This document shows, piece by piece, positions 1-7,189 of a DNA stretch of 64,000 bases. The notes under the pieces are model-generated. The model had not been told where the DNA came from, searched no databases, and saw nothing but the letters and a program-made list of their open reading frames with translations. The stretch is taken from NCBI RefSeq assembly GCF_902859735.1, contig NZ_CADIJY010000001.1:868001-932000 (forward strand), given 5' to 3'. The stretch comes from Achromobacter aegrifaciens. Lineage in GTDB: Bacteria; Pseudomonadota; Gammaproteobacteria; Burkholderiales; Burkholderiaceae_B. Each line of letters starts with the position of its first letter. Positions within the stretch are counted from its first letter, which is position 1. The position numbers and the translations under genes were made by a program.

Positions 1-744
1 CAGGCGGTCGCCGTCGCCGTCAAAAGCCAGGCCCAGTTCGCAGTCGGTCTCGGCCACGCACTTGATCAGGTCCTGCAGGTTCTTGGGTTCGGCGGGATCG
101 GGGTGGTGGTTGGGGAAAGTGCCGTCCACTTCGCAGAACAGCTCGGTGACCTCGCAGCCCAGGGCGCGGAACAGCGCCGGGGCGACCGCGCCGGCCACGC
201 CGTTGCCGCAGTCGATGGCGATTTTCATGGGCCGCGCCAGCTTGATGCCGGACGCGACGCGCGCGGTGTAGGACGCCACCAAGTCCAGCTGGCGGCGCAC
301 GCCCGGCCGGGCCGCCGGGGCGCTGGCAGGGCCGTTCATGCTGGCAGCCAGCGCCTGAACGTCCTCGCCGTAGAGCGCGCGGCCGCCCATCATCATCTTG
401 AAGCCGTTGTACTTCGGCGGGTTGTGGCTGCCGGTGATGGCGACGCCCGATCCCGTTTGCATGACGTTGGCGGCGAAATAGACCAGCGGCGTGGGCACCA
501 TGCCGATGTCCAGCGTGTCCACTCCGCCTTCCAGCATGCCTTCCTGCAGCGCCACCGACAGCATCTCGCTGCTCAGGCGGCCGTCGCGGCCGACGACCAG
601 GGTCTGCACGCCTTGTTCGCGCGCGCGGGCTGCCAGCGCCACGCCCAGGGCGCGGGCGAAGCGGGCGTCGATCAGGTCGGGCACGGTGCCGCGGATGTCA
701 TAGGCCTTGAAGACCGAACCCGGAAATTGCGTGTTGTTGCCCAC
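1..744 (-). CDS. Phosphomannomutase/phosphoglucomutase, N-terminal half (runs off left edge)
   Basis: Alpha-D-phosphohexomutase that interconverts hexose 1- and 6-phosphates (mannose and/or glucose) in the cytoplasm, feeding nucleotide-sugar, LPS and exopolysaccharide synthesis. The first 248 codons are present. The catalytic phosphoserine loop TGSHNP lies with Ser at about residue 106, followed by PKYNGFK. The metal-binding loop DGDGDR is at residues 242-247, right at the window edge. The family is normally about 460 aa, so the C-terminal half is missing only because the window ends. I chose the GTG at 744 because AAGGA sits 6 nt upstream, the N-terminus then reads directly into FKAYDIRGTVP, and the frame meets a TGA not far upstream with no better start. 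Substrate preference (mannose or glucose) cannot be told from this half. Confidence 0.9.
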   Translation of the reverse strand, partial: MGNNTQFPGSVFKAYDIRGTVPDLIDARFARALGVALAARAREQGVQTLVVGRDGRLSSEMLSVALQEGMLEGGVDTLDIGMVPTPLVYFAANVMQTGSGVAITGSHNPPKYNGFKMMMGGRALYGEDVQALAASMNGPASAPAARPGVRRQLDLVASYTARVASGIKLARPMKIAIDCGNGVAGAVAPALFRALGCEVTELFCEVDGTFPNHHPDPAEPKNLQDLIKCVAETDCELGLAFDGDGDRL

Positions 745-1076
745 GACGGTTCCTTGGATGTTGGGTTCCAGCTCGGGTTCTGAAGCGGATTCTGGTAAAC
801 CCGCATATCAAAACGCGCCTGGCTAGGGATTAAACCGGAATTATCCCCCATTGGCGCTCCCCCTTCATCCGGCAGACGGCGTAGGGCTTTTTCCCTTCTT
901 GCACCGTGGCGGGACGGCCGCCCTGATCTGGTGCGCCCACGGGCTCCCACGCGTAGTTCCAGTGCGGCGGCAGGCCGCGCTACGGGGTTTGCCCAGTGGG
1001 CTGGGCATGGCACAAAACTTGCTGGTCCTCCGAAGGTGATACGCTTGCTATGCAAGCAGAAAGACCGGGAGGGGCC
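745..1076. other. Intergenic region with a possible small-ORF remnant
   Basis: No gene is called here with confidence. On the minus strand the frame from 979 down to a TAA at 830-832 encodes about 49 residues of protein-like composition (it includes PPHWNYAWEPVG and KKPYAVCRMKGERQWG). It lacks an ATG and is cut by a TAG at its 5' end, so it may be the tail of a decayed gene. A short hairpin (GCTTGC, loop TAT, GCAAGC; 1043-1057) lies just before the next gene. Confidence 0.4.
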
Positions 1077-1706
1077 ATGGGCGCCAAAGTTTCTACTGTC
1101 ATGTCATCCAGGGGCGCCTCAAACCGGCGGGGTCCGCCCACGGATCACGCCGGACCGGCCGCAGGCCGCGAGCGCCGGCTCGACATTCACGTGTTCGTTT
1201 CCGAGGCGGGCGGCCTGGCCACGGGCCGCGCCTGGGAACGCTGCGTATGGCGCGACGCCCGCGTGCTGATCGCCGAGTGTCCGGCGCCTCATCTGCCGGC
1301 TTCCGTGGAAAGCGCGTTGCGCGCCGTCGCCGCCGACGTGGCGCGAGATCGCGGCTGGCAGGGCATGGGCACTGTCGCTTTCGCGCTGGACGATCGCAGC
1401 GGCGTGTTCCGCGTGATCGACGCCCAGGCGCAGGCACATGCGGGCACGGCCGTGCATGACTGCGAACCGGTCGCCGCCCATGCGCTGGAACTGCGCATCG
1501 ATGGTTGCGTGGACCGCCGCCTGCCGTGCACGCGGCTGCTGGTGTGCGGCGCGACCCGGGGCGAGGTCCTGCGCCGCGCCTACCGCGCGCTGTCGGAAAT
1601 GCCCGGCCCCGCGGGCGTGGACCGGGCCTTCCTGATGAACCGCATCGCCTCGCGGGCCTATTGTTCGGGCCTGACCGGTACGCGGCTGGATCAGGCCGTC
1701 GGCTGA
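1077..1706 (+). CDS. Degenerate biotin-carboxylase-like protein of unknown function
   Basis: A 209-aa protein. Residues about 80-150 (GWQGMGTVAFALDD, then a short strand, then ELRIDG) follow the pattern of the biotin carboxylase ATP-grasp region, where family members read VGAGTVEF...G.FYFLEMNTRLQVEH. The C-terminal 55 residues (TRLLVCGATRGEVLRRAYRAL ... FLMNRI) follow the biotin carboxylase C-terminal domain (AKLIVWG.DR..A..R...AL). The catalytic EMNTRxQVEH segment is replaced by IDAQAQAHAG and the N-terminal ATP-binding half is absent, so biotin carboxylation is not expected. Start: ATG 1077 with GGGAGGGG 2-9 nt upstream; ATG 1050 in the same frame is the alternative. It stands alone between a mutase and an oxidase. 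The similarity is from memory of the family and was not searched. Confidence 0.55.
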   Translation: MGAKVSTVMSSRGASNRRGPPTDHAGPAAGRERRLDIHVFVSEAGGLATGRAWERCVWRDARVLIAECPAPHLPASVESALRAVAADVARDRGWQGMGTVAFALDDRSGVFRVIDAQAQAHAGTAVHDCEPVAAHALELRIDGCVDRRLPCTRLLVCGATRGEVLRRAYRALSEMPGPAGVDRAFLMNRIASRAYCSGLTGTRLDQAVG

Positions 1707-1822
1707 AAGGCTCTGCCGGCGGGTGCGGCATGCCCGCCGTGCTGTCACCCGGGCGCTCACCCCCTACAATAGACCGCACACTCCCAGCCTGGGCTCGCCC
1801 CAGGCGCTACTTGTGCCGCGCT

Positions 1823-3238
1823 ATGACCTTGCTGAGCGATCTACAGTCCCTTCTGGGCGCATCCCACGTGCTGACGGGCACGGACGCCGACACGTATGTG
1901 CTGGATTGGCGCCGCCGTTATCGAGGCGCCGCGCTGGCGGTTATCCGTCCCGGCTCGACCGGAGAAGTGGCGGCGGCCGTCAAACTGTGCGCTACCCATG
2001 GGGTGCCGGTGGTGCCGCAAGGCGGAAACACGGGCCTGTGCGGAGGCGCCACGCCTGACCTGTCCGGCAGCGCGGTGATCCTGTCCACCACCCGCCTGAC
2101 AGCGGTGCGCGCACTGGATACCGACAACGACACGATCACCGTGGAAGCGGGCTGCGTGCTGCAGGCCGTACAGGAGGCCGCAGCCGCGGCGGGCCGGCTG
2201 TTTCCACTGAGCCTGGCCGCCGAAGGCAGCTGCACCATAGGCGGCAACCTGGCGACCAATGCCGGCGGCACCCAGGTGCTGCGCTACGGCAACACGCGTG
2301 AACTGACTCTTGGCCTGGAGGTCGTGACCGCCGAAGGCGAGATCTGGCACGGCCTGCGCGGCCTGCGCAAGGACAACACCGGCTACGATTTGCGCGACCT
2401 GTACATCGGCAGCGAAGGCACGCTGGGTATCATCACCGCAGCCACGCTGAAACTGTTTCCCAGGCCCGTGGCTTCATGCACGGCATTGCTGACCCTGGAC
2501 GGCATCGATCAGGCCGTCGAGCTGCTGTCGCGCGCCCGGGCGGGCTTTGGCGCGGCGCTGACCGGCTTTGAACTGATGAGCGGTGCCTGCCTGCAGTCGG
2601 TCGTTCGACTATTCCCGCAGCAGCGCCTGCCCTTCGAGGGAGATTCCGCCGCATCGCCATGGTTCGCCCTGCTTGAGCTGTCCGACAGCGAAAGCGAGGC
2701 GCACGCGCGCGAACGCTTCGAGACCGTATTAGGCGAGGCCATCGAAAGCGGGCTCGTGAACGATGCAGCCATTGCCGCGAATGTGGCGCAAAGCAAGGCG
2801 CTGTGGCACTTGCGCGAAAGTATTCCGCTGGCCGAAGCGGAGCTGGGCAAGTCGGTCAAGCATGACGTGTCGATCCCGATCTCTGCCATCGCCGGCTTCG
2901 TGCACAAGACCAACGCCTTGCTGCAGGCGCGATTTCCTGGCGTGCGCCATGTGATCTTCGGGCACCTGGGCGACGGCAATCTGCACTACAACGTGGCCCA
3001 TGCGCCGGGGCAGACCGAGGCCGAGCTGCTGGCGCTGCAAGGCGACATCTACGGCGTGGTGCACGACAGCGTGCACGCGCACCATGGTTCGATCAGCGCG
3101 GAACATGGCGTCGGGCAGCTCAAGATCGACGAACTGCCGCGCTACAAGAGCGCCATCGAACTGGATCTGATGCGCAGAATAAAGCGAGCGTTGGACCCGC
3201 AAGGGCTGATGAATCCGGGCAAGGTACTGCGGGCCTGA
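1823..3238 (+). CDS. FAD-binding oxidase/dehydrogenase, GlcD / D-2-hydroxyacid family
   Basis: A flavoprotein of 471 aa. Its family oxidises 2-hydroxy acids such as glycolate, D-lactate or D-2-hydroxyglutarate and passes electrons to quinone or another acceptor. Domain order: FAD_binding_4 (PCMH fold) about residues 35-215 with the nucleotide loop PQGGNTGLCGGA and the later GGNLATNAGG; FAD-oxidase C-terminal domain about 220-470 with the metal/substrate-binding stretch FGHLGDGNLHYN and the hallmark SAEHGVGQLK near the end. The open frame continues upstream to 1505, but the ATG at 1823 gives the conventional N-terminus and avoids a 200-nt overlap with the preceding gene. The exact substrate cannot be deduced. 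The two-component pair begins 29 nt downstream. Confidence 0.88.
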   Translation: MTLLSDLQSLLGASHVLTGTDADTYVLDWRRRYRGAALAVIRPGSTGEVAAAVKLCATHGVPVVPQGGNTGLCGGATPDLSGSAVILSTTRLTAVRALDTDNDTITVEAGCVLQAVQEAAAAAGRLFPLSLAAEGSCTIGGNLATNAGGTQVLRYGNTRELTLGLEVVTAEGEIWHGLRGLRKDNTGYDLRDLYIGSEGTLGIITAATLKLFPRPVASCTALLTLDGIDQAVELLSRARAGFGAALTGFELMSGACLQSVVRLFPQQRLPFEGDSAASPWFALLELSDSESEAHARERFETVLGEAIESGLVNDAAIAANVAQSKALWHLRESIPLAEAELGKSVKHDVSIPISAIAGFVHKTNALLQARFPGVRHVIFGHLGDGNLHYNVAHAPGQTEAELLALQGDIYGVVHDSVHAHHGSISAEHGVGQLKIDELPRYKSAIELDLMRRIKRALDPQGLMNPGKVLRA

Positions 3239-3267
3239 GGTGGCGCGCACGAAAGGGAATCGCAACC

Positions 3268-3984
3268 ATGGCAACCAGTCCCGCGGCGGGCGCGAATTAC
3301 AGGGTATTGATCGTCGAGGATGATCCGGTCATCTCGGGCAATCTGTACACCTTCCTGGAAGCGCGCGGCTTTCTGCCCGATGCCGCCTACTCGGGGCCGG
3401 CCGCGCTGGAGCGGCTGAAGGAGCAGCGCTTCGACGCCCTGATCCTGGATATCGGCCTGCCGGGCATGGACGGAAACGCAGTGCTGCACACGCTGCGAAA
3501 CGACATGCGCGCGGATGTTCCGGTGCTGATGCTGACGGCGCGCGACAGCCTGGAAGACAAGCTGGCCGGGTTCTCGCATGGCGCGGACGACTACCTGACC
3601 AAGCCTTTCGCGCTGCTGGAAGTGGAAGCGCGCCTGGTGGCGCTTATCCAGCGCGCAAAGGGCGCGACAGTGGACTCGGTGCGGGCCTTTGGCCCCCTGT
3701 CCTACGATACCCGCAACCGTGCGGTGTCGGTCAACGGCAGCCCCGTGCACCTCACACGCAAGGCCAGCCTCATCATCGAGGCGCTGCTGCGCGATCCCGG
3801 CAGGGTGGTGTCGCGCGAGGAGCTGGAGTCCACGCTGTGGGGCAACGAGCCGCCTTCGTCCGATGCTTTGCGCAGCCAGGTGCACTTGTTGCGGCGTGCG
3901 CTGGCCGATGCCGGTTTCGACGGTATCGAAACCATCCACGGCACCGGCTGGCGCCTGACGCTGGAAGCCGGGGCGACAAGATGA
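3268..3984 (+). CDS. OmpR/PhoB-type response regulator
   Basis: A two-component response regulator of 238 aa. The receiver domain (about 11-125) has the acidic pair E17/D18-D19, phospho-acceptor Asp61 in LDIGLPGMDG, the switch Thr in MLTARD and the conserved Lys in YLTKPF. The C-terminal winged-helix DNA-binding domain (about 145-235) contains VVSREELESTLWG and the recognition region LRSQVHLLRRAL, ending with IHGTGWRL. The last four bases overlap the kinase start (ATGA), so the two genes are translationally coupled. Layout and sequence style recall the PmrA/BasR and QseB subgroup, but the signal is unknown. A likely target is the PAP2 gene downstream, which has an OmpR-type direct repeat in front. 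Confidence 0.9.
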   Translation: MATSPAAGANYRVLIVEDDPVISGNLYTFLEARGFLPDAAYSGPAALERLKEQRFDALILDIGLPGMDGNAVLHTLRNDMRADVPVLMLTARDSLEDKLAGFSHGADDYLTKPFALLEVEARLVALIQRAKGATVDSVRAFGPLSYDTRNRAVSVNGSPVHLTRKASLIIEALLRDPGRVVSREELESTLWGNEPPSSDALRSQVHLLRRALADAGFDGIETIHGTGWRLTLEAGATR

Positions 3985-5351
3985 GCGGCATTTCGTCGGC
4001 GTCCGCGGGGGGTACGCTGACCCAGCGCGTGGTCTGGGCGTTGACCGGAACCGTGGCGTTGTTCGTGACGGCGCTGGCCCTGCTGGCCTACCTGACCTTC
4101 GATCAGATGGAAGACGATCTGGTCAACGACATCCTCAACACCGAAATGGACCGGCTGGTGCAGCACGCCCGGGTCAGCGACGGTTTCCTGCCGCGCGAAG
4201 GTGTGCGCGAACTGGGCGGTTCGATGCGCGCCTGGGTCAGCCTGGACGGCAATCGGCCCGCCGACATGCCGCCGGAAATCGAGTCTCTGGATAGCGGCCT
4301 GCATCTGGTGGAGCCGGGCGCCTACACCTGGCACGTGATGGTGGCCGAAACAGGACGGGCCAAGGTGTACCTGCTGTACGACGCCACCGAGAACGAAGGG
4401 CGGGTGCATGACTTCGGCCTGATCGTGCTGGGCGTGGGCGCCATTTGCGTGGTGGGCGCCTATGCGTTGTCACGGCGCGTGGCGGCCATCGCGGTCGGTC
4501 CGTTGCTGGACCTGACCGACCGGCTGGCCACCTGGGCGCCGGGGTCGCCCGATATGGCAGTGACGCGCGACGACGAGGCGGGCCGGCTGATAGAGGCCTT
4601 CAACCGGGTGCAGAACCAGGTGGACAGGTCGATTGCGCGCGAGCGCGAATTCGCGGGCAATCTCAGCCACGAGGTGCGCACGCCCTTGGCCGCGATCCGC
4701 TCGGACAGCGAGTTGATGCTGCTGACCCAGGTACTGACTCCGGACCAACGCCAGCGGCTGACGCGCGTGGTGGATAACGTGGACGATGTGATCGTGTCGC
4801 TGGAGAGCGCACGCTCCATGGCGCGGGACGAACTGCGCCCGGCGGAGTCCGTCGATCTCGGCGAATGCATGGACAACGCCTGGCGCGGGTACGAAACCCA
4901 GGCGGGGTTGACCGGGCTCGGTTTCGAAAACCGGATCGCCGCCGGTCAGGTTCGCATGCTGGATCGCTATGCCTTGTTGACCGTGTTGCGCAACCTGATC
5001 CGCAACGCGGTGGAACACGCCGCGCCCGCGACGCTGACCGCCAGCATGGCGGCCGACGGCGCGCTGGAGCTGCGCGACGATGGCAGAGGCATTGCCGCCG
5101 ACGATCTGCCCTTCCTGTTCCGCCGCTATTACAGCGGCCGCATGCGGGATTCGGGCGCGGGTGGCCCCGATGAGACGGCGCGTGGTCTGGGACTGGCGAT
5201 CGCCAAGCGCGTCTGCGATATGCAGGGCTGGTCGCTGACGGTCGATTCTTCGCGTCAGGGCGAGCAGCGCGGCACCTGCTTCACGCTGCGTTTTGAGGCC
5301 GCTGAGGGGCATGCGATGGCGGCGGCCGGCGGGGCGCAAGGTCAAATTTGA
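3981..5351 (+). CDS. Membrane sensor histidine kinase
   Basis: A 456-aa partner kinase of the preceding regulator. Transmembrane helix 1 is about residues 18-40 and helix 2 about 145-165; between them is a roughly 100-residue periplasmic sensor with no recognisable domain. A HAMP-like linker follows, then the H-box EFAGNLSHEVRTPLAAIRSD with His230, the N-box NLIRNAVEHA, G1 LRDDGRGI and G2 ARGLGLAIAKRV. The start ATG at 3981 overlaps the regulator stop by 4 nt. The sensor may detect an envelope-related cue, given the PAP2-type lipid phosphatase that follows, but this is inference from position only. Confidence 0.9.
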   Translation: MSGISSASAGGTLTQRVVWALTGTVALFVTALALLAYLTFDQMEDDLVNDILNTEMDRLVQHARVSDGFLPREGVRELGGSMRAWVSLDGNRPADMPPEIESLDSGLHLVEPGAYTWHVMVAETGRAKVYLLYDATENEGRVHDFGLIVLGVGAICVVGAYALSRRVAAIAVGPLLDLTDRLATWAPGSPDMAVTRDDEAGRLIEAFNRVQNQVDRSIAREREFAGNLSHEVRTPLAAIRSDSELMLLTQVLTPDQRQRLTRVVDNVDDVIVSLESARSMARDELRPAESVDLGECMDNAWRGYETQAGLTGLGFENRIAAGQVRMLDRYALLTVLRNLIRNAVEHAAPATLTASMAADGALELRDDGRGIAADDLPFLFRRYYSGRMRDSGAGGPDETARGLGLAIAKRVCDMQGWSLTVDSSRQGEQRGTCFTLRFEAAEGHAMAAAGGAQGQI

Positions 5352-5380
5352 CGAAAGTTTGACTGTCGGCGGCCTAAGCT
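5341..5380 (+). promoter_or_regulatory. OmpR-type direct repeat and -10 upstream of the PAP2 gene
   Basis: TTTGAC at 5347-5352 and TTTGAC at 5358-5363 are separated by 5 bp, an 11-bp repeat. The first copy also forms the perfect palindrome GTCAAATTTGAC (5341-5352). A -10-like TAAGCT lies at 5375-5380, leaving 11 bp after the repeat. This matches the known layout of PhoP/PmrA-type activator boxes (two 6-bp half-sites, N5 spacer, 11-12 bp before the -10). It lies across the end of the kinase gene and 34 bp before the PAP2 start. Confidence 0.6.
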
Positions 5381-5413
5381 GCCCGTTTGCCTGACGGACA
5401 TTCTGTCGCCACC

Positions 5414-6148
5414 ATGCCGCCTTTATCGCCGCCCGCGTTGCGCAAGCCGACGCCGGCATCGTATCTGTCGATCCATGTTTTTGCGATCACGCTTGCGCTG
5501 GCCTGCCTGGCTTGGTGGGCCAATGTCTCAGGATTGGATATGCGCATCGCCCGAGCGCTGTTCGATCCGGCGCTGGACGATTTTCCGCTGCGTCTGAACC
5601 GTTGGCTGGATCTGATCGGGCATCGCATGGTGTTGGCCCTGCCTGTCGGGATAGGACTGGCCGCGGTGGGCGTGGCGGCGGCAAGCTATCGCATTCCGGC
5701 CTGGCGGCCGTGGCGCGGGCCGGCGCTGGCGCTGGCGGCAACTTGCCTGACCGGGCAGGTGCTGGTGAACCAGCTGAAGCACTACACGACGCTGCCCCGT
5801 CCCTATGATCTGGACTCCCTGGGCGGCTACACCCCTTATCCGTCTTACTGGTGGACCTGGGTGCGGGCAGGAGGGGGCGGCGCTTTGCCCAGTGGTCATG
5901 CGGGCGCGGGCTATTCGATGTTGACCCTGTATTTCCTGGGCTGGGCGCTGGGGCGTCCGGCATGGCGCTGGTGGGGGCTGGCAGCGGGTATCGCGGGAGG
6001 AGAGGGTTTTTCCACGGTGCGTATCTTGCAGGGCGCCCATTTTCTCAGTCAGACGCTCTGGTCCGCTACCCTGATGTGGTTCCTGGCGGCCCTGTTTTTC
6101 TATCCCCTCATCGTTGCGCGTCCGGCCGTCTCGGGCTTGAACCATTAG
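5414..6148 (+). CDS. PAP2-family membrane lipid phosphatase / phosphotransferase
   Basis: A 244-aa integral membrane protein of the type 2 phosphatidic acid phosphatase superfamily. The three motifs are present: K-x-x-x-x-x-x-R-P as KHYTTLPRP, PSGH as LPSGHAGAGYS, and the third as STVRILQGAHFLSQ, where the canonical SR is spaced as S-T-V-R. About six hydrophobic helices are visible. Relatives dephosphorylate undecaprenyl-PP, PG-P or lipid A, or transfer phosphate to lipid A. ATG 5414 is preferred over an in-frame TTG at 5387, although neither has a strong ribosome-binding site. The OmpR-like box in front suggests it belongs to the regulon of the adjacent two-component pair, which would fit envelope-charge adaptation. 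Confidence 0.82.
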   Translation: MPPLSPPALRKPTPASYLSIHVFAITLALACLAWWANVSGLDMRIARALFDPALDDFPLRLNRWLDLIGHRMVLALPVGIGLAAVGVAAASYRIPAWRPWRGPALALAATCLTGQVLVNQLKHYTTLPRPYDLDSLGGYTPYPSYWWTWVRAGGGGALPSGHAGAGYSMLTLYFLGWALGRPAWRWWGLAAGIAGGEGFSTVRILQGAHFLSQTLWSATLMWFLAALFFYPLIVARPAVSGLNH

Positions 6149-6303
6149 CCGTGGGACTCCCGGGACGGTTGCTCCGGGCGAAACGGCGGCATGCTGCGCG
6201 TCGCCGGCGCCATTCTGGAGCGCGGACTCGATACCAGCCCAAAGTACAATGAGCGGCGACGCTCGGTCCCCGGCCGCGCTCAACTGTTTTCGGATCCTAG
6301 CCA

Positions 6304-7032
6304 ATGAATGTTCCCGCCGATACTCCCGTCACGCCGCGGCGTCGTCCCCGGAACCTGGCTCAGGGGCTGGTCGAGAGCATCACGGAACGCATCCGTGGCG
6401 GGGACATCCGGCCCGGTGAAAAATTGCCGACGGAATCCGAGATCATGCGCCAGTTCGGCGTCAGCCGTACGGTGGTGCGCGAAGCCCTGTCGCGACTGCA
6501 GGCTTCGGGCCTGGTAGAGACGCATCACGGCGTGGGGACATATGCGCTGGAGCCCAGCGGCGGCGGGGATTTCCGCGTGGATCCTGCCGACATCGCCACG
6601 GTGCGCGATGTGCTGGTGCTGTTGGAGCTGCGCATCTGCCTGGAAAGCGAGGCTGCCGGCCTGGCTGCGGCCAGGCGCAGCCCGGAGCAGTTGCATGAGA
6701 TGCGGCGCGCGCTGGAGGCCTTCAAGAGCGCGCTGGAAAACGACGGGGACACCGTCACGCCGGACTTCCAGTTCCATCTGCTGGTCGCGCAAGCCACGGA
6801 CAACCGCTATTTCGCGGATCTGATGTCGCATCTGGGTTCGGCCATCATTCCACGCACGCGGATCAATTCGGCGAAGTTCGCACACGAGGACCGCGCCGCC
6901 TACCTGGCGCGTGTGAACCTCGAGCACGAAGACATCTACAGTGCGATCCAGCGCCAGGACGCGGAGGCCGCGCGCGCAGCCATGCGCACGCATCTGAGCA
7001 ACAGCCGCGAGCGGCTGCGGCGCGCCCAGTAA
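6304..7032 (+). CDS. FadR/GntR-family transcriptional regulator (FCD domain)
   Basis: A 242-aa regulator. The N-terminal winged helix (about 13-80) has the GntR signature RPGEKLPTESEIMRQFGVS followed by RTVVREALSRLQASGLVE and HHGVGTYAL. The C-terminal all-helical FCD ligand domain (about 95-235) keeps the metal-binding pattern: Asp and His in DFQFHLLVA, His in LEHEDIYSAI and His in MRTHLSNS. FCD regulators usually respond to sugar acids or other carboxylates. No catabolic operon is adjacent, so its target is not obvious; it could control the sulfatase downstream, or genes elsewhere. It is preceded by a 155-bp gap without a clear promoter. Confidence 0.88.
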   Translation: MNVPADTPVTPRRRPRNLAQGLVESITERIRGGDIRPGEKLPTESEIMRQFGVSRTVVREALSRLQASGLVETHHGVGTYALEPSGGGDFRVDPADIATVRDVLVLLELRICLESEAAGLAAARRSPEQLHEMRRALEAFKSALENDGDTVTPDFQFHLLVAQATDNRYFADLMSHLGSAIIPRTRINSAKFAHEDRAAYLARVNLEHEDIYSAIQRQDAEAARAAMRTHLSNSRERLRRAQ

Positions 7033-7102
7033 GAGCGGCCGCGGGATCGTCCCAAACCGCGTTAACCTTTGCGCGTTTTTCAATTTCGAACCACGAGGCG
7101 GC

Positions 7103-7189
7103 ATGGCTCTGCTCGGCATATACAGCGGCATTCTTTCATCTGAGCAGGCGTTGCGGCGCCAGGGGGAGATGCTCGCATGCGCCGTCTGA
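7103..7189 (+). CDS. Candidate 28-aa upstream ORF (leader peptide)
   Basis: A 28-codon frame (MALLGIYSGILSSEQ...) begins at ATG 7103 with GAGG a few bases upstream and ends with TGA at 7187-7189, overlapping the first 13 bases of the sulfatase gene in another frame. The second gene has its own strong site (GGGGGAG) inside this small frame. The arrangement would allow translational coupling. Nothing in the peptide identifies a function, and chance occurrence is possible. Confidence 0.3.
   Translation: MALLGIYSGILSSEQALRRQGEMLACAV

Noticed and set aside
103-783. 226-codon plus-strand open frame
   Set aside because: It is antisense to the phosphomannomutase, whose TGSHNP and DGDGDR motifs are unmistakable; the plus frame is His/Ala/Arg-rich shadow sequence.
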